In this document: positions 25,111-34,605 of the stretch, in pieces
How the letters are laid out: every line of letters starts with the position of its first letter
How positions within the stretch are numbered: the stretch's first letter is position 1
Assembly (NCBI RefSeq): GCF_964204645.1
Contig: NC_134032.1
Location: forward strand, 7,189,175-7,253,174
Direction: 5' to 3'
Length of the DNA: 64,000 nucleotides
Source: Tubulanus polymorphus
Lineage: Eukaryota > Nemertea > Palaeonemertea > Tubulaniformes > Tubulanidae
Program-made: the position numbers and the translations under genes
The notes under the pieces: generated by a model
The model's database searches: none
The model's input: the letters and a program-made list of their open reading frames with translations, nothing else
What the model was told of the DNA's origin: nothing

Positions 25111-25840
25111 CAGGGATGAGAACGCCGACCTGTAAAATCCGTGGGTTTTTTTCTTGAGTTACACACGCGAACAAGTTGACGGCATAGCCGTCAGCACTAG
25201 CGAGCGCCGAAAAGCGCGAAGCTATTTCGGGAGGTTTGGCGGCCCTCCCCAAAGAAAATTATAGAAATTAAATGCGTTTTCCGAGCACTTAGAGCGATCT
25301 TGAACCCATGAACGACTATCATATTTTGGAAGGTAATGGCTAGTTCCAATGTGGTACATCCTCATTCGATGACATTCAACATCTCATGCATTATGGGTCG
25401 AGCCCTGAATTATTGCAATAAATATGCGCCGATGAATGCTCACTAAAAATCACCCAGTAGTGTATAATATCCGAAGACGTTCGCCACACACGCGCGGCAA
25501 CAGTAAGTAGGCCTATATACATTACTACTGTTGCCGCACGCGCGGTTCGGCAACCGATCGATAAAATACATACACACTCATCAAGATCGTAGTACAAATG
25601 TAGATACAAAATCACTGTGCTGCAATGAATATGCATTGATATACGATACTTTTACGAGACGATGAGTAAAACAGGCACTGAACGCTTTTACGGTTCACCT
25701 GATTACCGATCGCGCCGAACCAATTGAGTGAGATCATCCCCCCATACTTTTACATCATTTTTGGACTATTTGGAAAATTGATATTTTTCAATACCAAAAT
25801 CCGCAGGAAACCGCGGATCGGCGGGGAATTCTCATCCCTG
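25111..25840. mobile_element. hAT-like non-autonomous element in a transposase intron
   Basis: Left end CAGGGATGAGAA and right end its reverse complement; GTTAAC flanks both sides (25105-25110, 25841-25846). CAGGG-type ends are typical of animal hAT elements. These usually make 8-bp duplications, so the 6-bp flank is a little unusual, and the ends extend as a gappy inverted repeat (CGCCGA, AAATCCGYRGG). The interior includes the dispersed GAGCGCCGAA repeat and no gene. It lies in the intron between 25031 and 26065. Confidence 0.75.
25195..25420 (+). repeat. Dispersed repeat, copy 2 (GAGCGCCGAA family)
   Basis: Same ordered word set as 13188-13400 (GCGAGCGCCGAA, CCCAAAGAAAATT, GCGTTTTCCGAGCACTTAG, CCCATGAACGA). 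It sits inside the 25.1 kb hAT-like element, so copy 1 may be a fragment of a related element. Confidence 0.75.
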
Positions 25841-25866
25841 GTTAACAAAGTAGAATCTCAGGGAAG

Positions 25867-26064
25867 CCGTTAGGTACATACATATTACGGTATACCAAAT
25901 TTCAATTCTACGATTTCTCATTTCAGTAGGTAGGCCTCACTGATTTAGCAAATTAGAAACAAGCTAATAATGATAAACATAAACCAATGAACCCAGAAAT
26001 GTACCCGTTAGGTACATACATATTACGGTATACCAAATTTCAATTCTAAGATTTCTCATTTCAG
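25867..26064. repeat. 60-bp direct repeat carrying a duplicated splice acceptor
   Basis: Copies at 25867-25926 and 26005-26064 differ by one base and both end in TTTCTCATTTCAG. The second supplies the acceptor of the last transposase exon. The first is followed by the 75-bp repeat 25927-26001. Confidence 0.9.
25927..26001 (+). repeat. 75-bp repeat shared with 28831-28905
   Basis: Starts TAGGTAGGCCTC and ends CCAATGAACCCAGAAATG. The second copy at 28831-28905 differs at about six positions. One copy lies in the last transposase intron and the other in the first intron of the P2X7-like gene. Confidence 0.9.
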
Positions 26065-26510
26065 ACTATGTCTCTCAGTGCTACAGTGAAGTTTGGCATG
26101 TGCGAAAACAATCCACAATTTCAGAGGCATCTGATGTGTGGAAGACGATTACCCCAAAGATGGAACATTTAGCAGATCAATACGACCGGTCTGATATCAC
26201 AAAAGAAGAAGTAATCCTAACTCACATCAGTAGATTCCAATTGCCAGTGAAATCACCTTGTGAATATGGAAAAAAACGGAATGCTACAATAGTTGAATCG
26301 CCTCCTACACCAAAGCGTCCATGCCGAAAGAAATGAACTGAACTAAAATCAATGCTTTGAAAAAACAAATGCAATTACTGTAATTGAAAAATTACTTCAT
26401 CAAATACTTTTCCCATTCTTGATTTATTTTAATACTGAAAATCTTGACTTATTTTTAATACTAATTATGAAAATATCAAAACATTGTATCGGATTATCCT
26501 CGTAAAAATT

Positions 26511-29175
26511 TTATGGAATCTCTGGGTATTTGAATCCACAATATAACTGATCTACAGCTGGCCAGGTTAATCGGATCATTGAAACGACGCTTGATGGTAG
26601 AATTTTGCGGTTTTTTTTGCCGAGTCTGCCCCAAACCCATCTCACAAAACGTCTGTATGCAATATAACAGAAAAGTCTGAAAATAGAATGGATATACATT
26701 ACACACATTAGCCTTGTATTTTCTGCGATCTCGCAAGTGCCTGCCATTCGGGGTAGGGTATGTTGATTTTTTTTTTGTACAGAGAATTCATTAATAATAT
26801 TGCAAGTTGTATTAATAGTAATAAAGAAGTTTATATCCTGATTTTAAATACAAAATTTAAGTTTATTCCTATTTCTTCATTCGCTTTTCATTTGGACTTA
26901 CTCATGCAGAGGTTCTTCATCACCAATTGGACCAGAGTCAAATGCATAATCATAAAAAGACACTTTGAGCACATCGGGATCCAGGCAGTTAACTATAAAT
27001 CGGTGTACTTCGGTAACGCAAGTTTTGTCTGCAGTTGCCATTATTTCTGAGAGTTTGTGGAACTCTTTGCAACATACACATTCGCAGGGAGTTTGCATTG
27101 GGGAGCAAACATACATGCCAGTGCTGTTTCTACATGAGCACCTAAAATTTTAAAAAAATTGAAAGTAATTTCTTTAGACTGGCTGGAACATTATGAGAGG
27201 TTTGCCTGGCAAAAACTAGTGGCTTTTTACCGGTACTAAATAAATTTAATTTGCATTGAATTGAATATTAGTTACGCGAAATTTACCAACACAAGCCACG
27301 CAGTAACAATTCTTAATGGAAAGTTGTATTTTCCTTATCTTGTAAATTTACATTTCATGATATCTAATTTCACCACGAATTAAAGGCTGGCTTATGTCGA
27401 CAAGCAACGCGACGCCTACCGACTCCTACCGACGCAACTGAGAGCAACCGCTATCGCAGCCCAGCTCGACTGCGCTCCGATTCGCAGCAACTGAGGCCGA
27501 CTAGCGGGATATGGGATCCTCCCAGTTGCTTCCCAGCTGATGTCGGTTGCAATTACTAGCAACTGCAACGGCTGAAATGGTCACGTGATAAGCATTTTGA
27601 GAATAAATTTGAATTATTAGGAAATATACTTCTATTAGAAAAGCTATTTCTTTAAGACTTTGATCTTTCTGATTCTGTTTTGAATACGTGCTAGCGACAT
27701 CTATAAAGATGACCGCTCACACCATAATTATACCAATTTCGTTGCTAGACGTATCGGCCCCACTCCGCGCGGTTGCGCCATTTACGCGAAGCAGCAAACA
27801 CAGACATGGCCACTCTCTCAATTTTCAATGATAGAAATCGTGTGTGCATTTCAATTATTTCGGCTGTTAGGGTTTTAGGGCACAATTTAAGTTGATGATG
27901 TGATATGGCGATGTTAATTAATGATAATTCCGCAGTGAAGCTAGTCACGAACGGTGCCGATTGAGTGTACAGCTGCCAAAAACACTGAAATGTGCGTAGT
28001 TGTGTAACTATTTGCAGTGAATTGCAGACGAAACATGAAGCCTTAACGGCCGTTTAAAAAAAAATTATACCAATCGCAATTGTAAAATAAAAATGAGATA
28101 GAACCTAAGTTAAAATTCTGGCCATTTCTAAAATGTTATTACTAATTCTTAGTCAGTGCCGAACGTTTAGTTTTCCAACAATAATGAGGGGTGGTAGGTA
28201 GTCATGCAATTCAAGTCATCATTTATTGCACGTTACTTCCGTGTTGTTGAAAATCTCGCGAGTCCTGGACCAAACCCCATTGAACAATATAATCTGTGTG
28301 CTGGCCACAAATGCACACAGATCACACTACACTACCCATTACACACACCAGTACCCACAGCTTTCATATATCCATCCAAATATTTAGAGTGTCTTTCTTC
28401 CTGTATCTTCGGTCCAGTCCTCTGCCATGCTGAAGTTTGAACTTCTTGAATTTGAAAGTTTATGACCAATTATGAATGACGCTAACTAGCGGTGATAATT
28501 TGTACTATGTATATGCGGTCTCTCATTGGCTGGAACCCCTCCGTCGCGTCGCAGATGAGCTTATGTCGGCTGCGATCGTAAGCAACTGCCCGCCTACCGT
28601 AGGCCGGAGTAGAACATGGGCAACTAGCCGCATACGGCTTGCGACGAGTCGGTAGGCGTCGCGTTGCCGTCGCAAGCCGGCTTATGTCGAACCGATTGAG
28701 GAGCAACTGGCGGCCTCTCGTAGGACGCTAATCGGCGATAAACCCAGTTGCGTCGGTAGGCGTCGCGTTGCTTGTCAACATAAGCCAGCCTTAAAACTAC
28801 TGAACCGGTGCCCTTCTTTTCGGTGTTGTGTAGGTAGGCCTCGCTGATGTAGCGAATTAGAAACAAGCTAATAATAATAAATATAAACCAATGAACCCAG
28901 AAATGGTCGTCGAAGTATTAATATTATTCATTTTACTATATTTGCTACTGAGTTGTGTTTATTTTGTTCATTTGAACTACTTACCAATCCGTATTGTCTG
29001 CCCTTTGTTCAAATTCTTCTACGCCGCCGTCGTCGTCACTACTACTATTGTCGTCAGATGAACTTGATTCACGGTCGGCTTTGTCGTCAGAATTATGTCT
29101 TTTGACTGGTTCAAACATGTATGGTTGAATATTATTATCAGTGAATTCCAAATCACTGAACCCATCGTCTGACAT
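26511..29175 (-). CDS. P2X7-intracellular-domain-like protein, three exons, intact
   Basis: Exons 29175-28985, 27141-26902 and 26676-26511 have canonical borders (TTG/GTAAGT, TTTTAG/G, ATGA/GTAAGT, TTTTCAG/A) and join in phase to 198 residues. Residues 1-62 are acidic and disordered (FSDLEFTDNNIQPYMFEP, then Ser/Asp runs). Residues 64-198 match the cysteine-rich zinc-coordinating module otherwise known as the cytoplasmic ballast of the P2X7 receptor: DWC-x-C, PCECVCCKE, CVTEVHRF...CLDPDVL, then AYRRFVRWVWGRLGKK and LPSSVVSMIR. There is no channel part or membrane segment, so it is a free soluble form as found in many invertebrates; its function there is unknown. Its 3' end faces the THAP transposase stop, 175 bp away. 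Confidence 0.85.
27384..28791. mobile_element. 1.4-kb TIR element in intron 1 of the P2X7-like gene
   Basis: The first 40 bases (AGGCTGGCTTATGTCGACAA and onward) and the reverse complement of the last 40 differ at one position. TAA flanks both ends (27381-27383, 28792-28794), a 3-bp duplication of the TWA kind used by PIF/Harbinger. GGTAGGCGTCGCGTTGC-type words recur inside near the right end. A 67-codon frame (27948-27745 minus) has no recognised domain. Probably a non-autonomous Harbinger-like element. Confidence 0.85.
28831..28905 (+). repeat. 75-bp repeat, second copy
   Basis: See 25927-26001. It lies 37 bp beyond the right flank of the 1.4-kb TIR element. Confidence 0.9.
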
Positions 29176-29477
29176 TTGAGGTCTTTTGTTAAGAAGCTTT
29201 TGTTAAGAACAACGACAATGACTAAGATACAATGAATGGCACTCTATGTTGTTTAGCACCAATCACGTCATAATCCACGCCATCTTCCCATTGAAGTAAG
29301 GAACTAACACAGCTATTTTTAGCAGAAAATCGGAGGCTTGAAGACAAGTTTAAAACCATTTCTTTACTGACAAACTTATTTTTGACATGTAAAATTTATA
29401 TTTTCATGAATATTGAACATATACCTAACATTGATAAAGAAACTATGGGAAGTCAGGATGATGTCATGTGCTCTTTA

Positions 29478-29740
29478 AGCGTCTTCAAAATTTCCCTCAA
29501 AAAGTGTAAAAAGTGCTGATTTTGACGAACAACAATGGCTGCTGGTCGGCCATCTGACAGGGCCAGTTTTTGGGCTGAAGATGTGTCTAGAGTAGATACA
29601 TGTATAAACTAAATATCAAGACATTACCTCGAAGCGTCATCAAAACTTCCCAAAATAACTGGATTCGGTCTACGGACGGACGGACGGACGAAAAGTGAAT
29701 GCAATAGCCCGCTGGGACTAAAGTCCCAAGTGGGCTAAAA
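29478..29740 (+). repeat. Dispersed repeat ending GGACGGACGG...AGTCCCAAGTGGGC, copy 1
   Basis: About 265 bp nearly identical to 34606-34880: AGCGTCTTCAAAATTTCCCT, GACAGGGCCAGTTTTTGGGC, TATCAAGACATTACCT, CGGACGGACGG and the short hairpin TGGGACT/AGTCCCA. It lies between the P2X7-like gene and the nuclease exons. Confidence 0.85.
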
Positions 29741-29832
29741 TCAATACAGGGATGAGTTTGAACTCCTGAAAGGTAAGAATGCATTGGCTACATTTTACAT
29801 GTGATTATATTAAATGTCACCTATTTAGTTAC

Positions 29833-31538
29833 CTTAACTGTTCTTTCAACTATATAGTATGGCAATGGCTTCTCTAGGTAGTCATGATCCAGTGTGGCCG
29901 TTTGAAGGTCTGCCTTGTCATACATATCTAATTGGGAGATCTTTATTTGTTAAACTACAGTAATTTAACACCAGTGACCGCACTCTGTCCTTATAACCAT
30001 CAACATTCCTGCATTTTACTGGTCTTGGGTCCTCCAAGTTTGCATCATGTTTCCTCCCTGGTAAATCTTGAGCTTTAATTGGTGAGCCTAAAATATAAAT
30101 CCATACATTCTGTTCAGTTCTGTCTCAAGAGGATGCACCCCCTAGAATGGTGATGAGAATGGTGATGAGAATGGTGATGAGATTTTATCATCCCTTTCCA
30201 GATGTAGCTATAAATTCACTGACTTAAATGCCTCTATGACATACCTTGGTAATTCTTTTTGGGTTTATGGAATGTCTGAAGATACTCAGTGCAACTTTTG
30301 CCAATGATTAGATCTCCTGTGGCGATTAACTTCTCCAACGCAATAAGTACTGCACCCAGGTGTTTACAAGTACCGTGGGGTCCTTTCCCCGCTGGGCACT
30401 CACAATGTGAGTTCTTTATGTCAGCTGTTTGCCCACAAATCATTATCTTGTAGTTGTAGCTAACCTGTAAAATGAAACAAGTGTTTCGAGTTTGATGTAT
30501 TGTCTTTAGATATCATAATTATTTAAGGTTAGAATATTTGATACGAGTTTGACAATTCAAAAATCTTTCCTTTTTCTTCATTGCTGCTGCTACGATGCCA
30601 CTAAGATATATTTTCTCTCTAGTTACTTTAAAACTACAGGCATCCACCCTTCTTGATTCTACCAATAGCTTGTCTTTGTCAGGGCCTTTATATCTCCTGC
30701 CATCAAATTGTCATTAACCTGTCGGTATTTGAAATAGCCAACAATTTGTTCTGTGGTCAGTTATGGTAACAGGGCTTTATGATCAGCAATTAACTGTCTA
30801 AACCCATCTGATGACCATTCAATTGGTTGTTCGCAGGCAAATTAATCACATTCTCGAAGTTTGCATTTCTGTCATAGGCCAAAAGTCTGGAAAAGATATC
30901 AAAATGATTAAAAATTGTGGATTGGTGGCTAGAAATTGCAAGGGTTCAATGGATTTTTCTAATTTAAGATTTATTTTGAAACACTTTTCATTCATGTTTT
31001 ATGGCTATGTGTTGAATTTTCATCCTTCATGGTTTAACATAGTTTCTTGACAGGAACAATATACCTTATAGTGCTGCGCCCTTTAGCAAATATTCAAACT
31101 AAATGGACCATGCTCATTGAACAATAGGGTAGGTAGGTTAGTTACATGCTTTAAGTATGCTCAATGGGTGTTCAGTGAATGTGAAGTGTGTAAACCGGTT
31201 CTTTCACAATTTGGGACTTGAATACAAAGGAAAAATGGATTTAATTGTTATTTATGAATGAATGTATGTTATAACCTTTCTATCAAATTTTCTTTCCTCC
31301 CTCTGGTGCTAGCGTGACGTCTCGGAAGCTCCTCTTTTATTCTACTCACAGTCCAATTTTTATTATCAGTCACAGGCACTCGCCGATGGGCTTGGGATAC
31401 AGTTGCTGGGGTTATTGATAGTGTATTTGTGTTTTCACTCATTAATCCGCAATGAATCCGAGAAAAAACGTCTTGGTACTGATACGTTAAACTGTTTAAA
31501 AAGATAATGGCCGCTGGCTCCACACACGGCGACCTCAC
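29833..31538 (-). pseudogene. SAP-SWIM part of the ISL2EU accessory (YqaJ) gene, broken
   Basis: Domains appear in the family order on minus. A SAP domain (31400-31270; WTVSRIKEELPRR, TRGRKENLIERL), for nucleic-acid binding, comes first. Next is a linker region (about 30830-30550) with IVGYFKYRQVNDNLMAG and AAAMKKKERF, interrupted by a TAA and a frameshift. Then a SWIM zinc finger (exon 30464-30245; CECPAGKGPHGTCKHLGAVL, CxC...CxH pattern complete). Last is exon 30087-29833 (GSPIKAQDLPGRK, DPRPVKCRN, then after a frameshift near 29945 YDKADLQTATLDHDYLEKP). The SWIM exon joins 30087 in phase. The nuclease domain follows only at 22020. The SWIM and nuclease motifs are intact while the frame is not. 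Confidence 0.75.
30137..30183. repeat. 12-bp minisatellite
   Basis: GAATGGTGATGA repeated three to four times in an intron of the SWIM/YqaJ gene. Confidence 0.85.
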
Positions 31539-32200
31539 AAAATACTGAACAAACTTCGTTTTTCAATCTAAAATCAAAACTTTTATTTTGTATGACACTT
31601 ACTAGTGATATGACAGTTATATATCCTATTATTCCATCCGACTTTGAGACACTATCAATTTGTGAAACGTCTTTAGTAAAATAAAAGAAAAGGTAGTTGA
31701 CAAAGCGTGAGCGTATAGGAAAAACTTTACAGGCGTTGAGACGGCAACACTAGGTTGCCACGACGTTCGATGACCTAGGGTTGCCGTCTCAACGCCTGTA
31801 AAGTTTTTCCTATATGCTCACGCTCGCTTCGTCAATTACCTTTTCTTTCATATAACTGAAGACGTTCCACAAATTGATAGTGTCTCACAGTCGGATCGAA
31901 TAATAGGATATATTACTGTCATATCACTAGTAAGTTACTAGTGATATGACAGTTATATATCCTATTATAAGTATAATATAAAATGAAAGTTTTAATTTAG
32001 ATTGAAAAACGAAGTTTGTTAGTGTTATGTGAGGTCGCCGTGCGTGGAGCCAGCGGCCATTAACCTTTAAATGTATCAGTACCAATACATTTTTTTCTCG
32101 GATTTATTGCAGATTAATGAGTGAAAACACAAATACACTATCAAAAACCCCAGCAACTGTATCCCAAGCCAATCGGCGAGTGCCTGTGAATCAGTGTAGG
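31339..32200. repeat. Long palindrome duplicating the SAP exon region
   Basis: 31339-31752 reads as the reverse complement of 31779-32200, with a loop of about 26 bp (ACTAGGTTGCCACGACGTTC...). The arms include the 5' half of the SAP exon: GAGGTCGCCGTG, GAGCCAGCGGCCATTA and TGAGTGAAAACACAAATACA occur on both strands. The right arm adds an extra copy of TACTAGTGATATGACAG, making a second small palindrome near 31916-31953. The right-hand SAP copy is truncated after GAGTGCCTGTG and has no coding continuation. Confidence 0.85.
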
Positions 32201-33264
32201 TAGCCATTTTGGAATTTCTCCCCGATGAAACAATGGCGCCATCTGGATTTTGATGACGTCATTGCAGAACCCTATTGAACTGTGAATATAAAAATCTAAA
32301 GGCAAATGCGACCAAGTCGAACAATATGACGTAGTGCGCGCCTATTGGTTCATTCAATTGTTGTGCTAAAAATAACCGCGCACCTGCACAGCGTGACTTG
32401 CTGCATGCTGACTAATTACGGAACAGGACCCGGACTAATGTCAAGTTTTTAGGTACAGAATAAATGGGATTCGAACCAAAACCTAAATAGAACGAAAATA
32501 AACATCTTTTAGCGTTTAGCTATGTTGCAACATTCTTCCTTTTTGACCTTATTAAGAGCTGACGGCTAGTCTAAAAACCCGGAAATGTATCGAGCATTTT
32601 CGATGTTTACGGCCGAAAAAACCTCTCCATTTTGAAGAAATCCAAAGTTGATCACACGCTATCATTAAATGAAAACATAGTTGGCTGATGAAGTACTCGA
32701 TAATGATTGAAACGATGTATCATATACCTATATTCCTTCGGGATTGAAATGAGTAATCATCGATCTTCGTTGTTGGAAACACCACAACATTTATCGCTGA
32801 TTTGGATTTTGTTTGAGTTGGGTTACATTTCACACACTAGCTACTCAAATACGACAAATTTTATGTTAAATATGAAAACATACATAACTAGCATTTTTTC
32901 TGCTTTAAATTTTGATGTATAATTCATCTATTCACCTCAAGAGTATACAATTGAAATCGTGTCATCCGAGGCGCTGACCGTGTTACGATGGTGTGATGAA
33001 GGCCTAATATAACAGTTAGTGGCTACTCACAAAATACTTGAGCCTAGCCTCACAAATATGAAGGCTTCAAATACAGATTCCAAGCCAACGAAAGGCCTAT
33101 ATTCATTGAACTTGTCTTTTAGGAAGTGAATTAGGTCTAAATGTGGTTATCAAGTACGCAGGCCTAGTACTAGTACTAGGCTAGGTCGCCTGAGCCGTGT
33201 AACATAGGCCTAGACCCAGACCGTGGAGCCTAGTTTTAAACTCACTCAGTTTTTTTTCCATTAA
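32201..33264. other. No recognised gene
   Basis: Short frames only. ATGGCGCCATCTGG...GACGTCAT near 32230 is MITE-like vocabulary but has no mirrored end that I could find. Several TAGGCCTA words near 33150-33210. Confidence 0.3.
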
Positions 33265-33780
33265 GTTACACATTGCCATCCCCCCCCCGTCCCCCAATAT
33301 AATGGCTCCGTCCATGCCTGTAAGTATTAGACCAGCCAGTATAATGAGACAATATCTTCATATTTTAGTGTTGTGTAGTTGATTGGTCGCTGCTCGTGGA
33401 TCCCGCCGTTTAATTTTGCACCTGTGGTGCTCGCGGTAAGTTACACATTGCTCCCCCCCCCTAAATATGTGGATCCATGCCTGAAAGTATTAGACCAGCC
33501 AGTATAATGAGACAATGTCTTCATATTTTAGGGTTGTGTTGTAGCTGATTGGTCGCTGCTTGTGGATCCCGCCATTTAATTTTGCACCTGTGGTGCTCGC
33601 AGTAAGTTACACATTGCTTTCCCCCCTAAAAATTTGGATCCATGCCTGAAAGTATTGGACCAGCCAGTATAATGAGACAATATCTTCATATTCTAGGGTC
33701 GTGTTGTAGTCGATTGGTCTCTGTCTGTGGATCCAGCCATTTTTTTCGCACCTGTGGTGCTCGCTGTGAGTTTCACTGTG
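33265..33780. repeat. Tandem repeat, three copies of a ~166-175-bp unit
   Basis: Units begin near 33265, 33440 and 33606 with GTTACACATTGC plus a poly-C run. They share GTATTAGACCAGCCAGTATA, ATCTTCATATT and CACCTGTGGTGCTCGC. A fourth partial start is at 33768. Confidence 0.88.
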
Positions 33781-33859
33781 CTCCTCCCCCTATATTATAA
33801 ACTAGGGGTCCAGGGACACCATGCCCACTTGGGAAGTGGTTTCAAATGCTCAACAATCT

Positions 33860-34330
33860 AACAATTTCAATATTCAACGCCCTCTGGTGACCATATACAA
33901 AACCCAATGACCTTGAAACTCACCACAATCATAGAACATGTCACGAACTATAACTTTGTAATTGATCATGGTAACAAAATATGCCTAGGTACCAATATAA
34001 TAAGGAAATACTAAGTTATTCTACTATTCAACGCCCCCTGGTGACCATATAGAATAACTAATGGCCTTAAAACTTGCCACAATCATAGATGATGTCATGA
34101 GCTACAACTTTGCAATTGATTGTGGTTACAAAATATGCATTGATACGAATATAATATAGAAATACTAAGATATTGCATTATTCAACGCCCCCTGGTGGCC
34201 ATATACAAAAACCAATGACCTTGAAACTCACCACAATCATAGAACACGTTATGAGCTACAACTTTCTAAATGATTGTGGTAACAAAATACGCTTAGGTAT
34301 CAATATAATGTGGAAAAACTTTTTTCCACT
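33860..34330. repeat. Tandem repeat, three copies of a 154-bp unit
   Basis: TTCAACGCCCCCTGGTGACC recurs at 33873, 34027 and 34181. Each is followed by CCAATGACCTTGAAACTCAC, CACAATCATAGA and GGTAACAAAATATGC. It precedes the dispersed repeat 34606-34880, and the two may be parts of one longer interspersed repeat starting near 33800. Confidence 0.85.
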
Positions 34331-34605
34331 TACGAATGAGTACTGCTGGCACCAATATGGCCACCAATTGCGTCATAATTGGCTGATGAAAAATACCTGT
34401 CCCATAGAATACCCATCACAAATTGCAATGAGAAATGATAAACCAGTAGGAAGCTACAGGATTCAGAATTTGGGCCAAAATTAAAATTTTTGGGCACTAA
34501 AAAGGTCATAAGACAGCCATCTTGAGTCCGATCGACCCAATTTTTGTTAAGCTGATGGGCCCTGGGGGAATTCACATATATCCGAAAGATCAAGGTAATT
34601 GATCA

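Larger units (their letters stand above)
22042..26336 (+). pseudogene. THAP-domain transposase, Kolobok-like, nine exons, nonsense-mutated
   Basis: Exon 1 (22042-22425) encodes a full THAP domain: Cys-x4-Cys start, VSFHRFP, LKWTAAL, CSDHF and VVPTIF. Further exons are 22832-23055 (acidic linker), 23250-23823, from 23977, 24258-24483, 24573-24744, 24883-25031 and 26065-26336; most join in phase. Exon 22561-about 22727 would add a stop, and exon 1 to 22832 also joins in phase. Core motifs are LGGDGRCDSRGHTAK, ITTDRHQRIKKYL, WFDGWHLAKD and SSIESYHRLVVHF. TAA replaces expected sense codons at 23761 (after HTAK) and 24887. Superfamily placement rests on memory of THAP-DDE transposases with these motifs. 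The copy is inactive if the stops are real. Confidence 0.7.
22025..29450. mobile_element. Insertion nested in the ISL2EU nuclease gene (Kolobok-like transposase plus P2X7-like gene)
   Basis: The SWIM part of the host nuclease gene ends at a donor at 29833 and its YqaJ part resumes at about 22020, so the DNA between is extra. It contains a plus-strand THAP transposase (22042-26336) and a minus-strand P2X7-like gene (29175-26511) facing each other with 175 bp between stops. A TTAA lies at 22025-22028, just before the transposase ATG. No matching inverted terminus was recognised on the right, so both bounds are approximate, and it may be more than one insertion. Confidence 0.5.
19900..31540. mobile_element. 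ISL2EU-type DNA transposon, split by a nested insertion
   Basis: The gene pair defines it: a THAP plus DDE (DDE_Tnp_4 type) transposase on plus (to 21403) and, convergent on minus, a SAP-SWIM-YqaJ nuclease gene (31538 down to 21561). This combination is characteristic of ISL2EU elements. The nuclease gene is continuous in domain order but interrupted between 29833 and about 22020 by foreign DNA carrying another transposase and a P2X7-like gene. Outer termini and target duplication were not identified; the bounds given are those of the coding parts. All its genes show frameshifts or stops. Confidence 0.72.

Noticed and set aside
28204-28440. 78-codon plus frame in the 1.4-kb TIR element
   Set aside because: No domain and no splice context; it lies inside a non-autonomous element.
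33265-34330. CRISPR array
   Set aside because: The repeats are about 150-175 bp units in head-to-tail tandem without unique spacers, in a eukaryotic context.
34330-34593. Minus-strand 87-codon frame
   Set aside because: It lies wholly inside the dispersed repeat and shows no domain; it is a chance frame.
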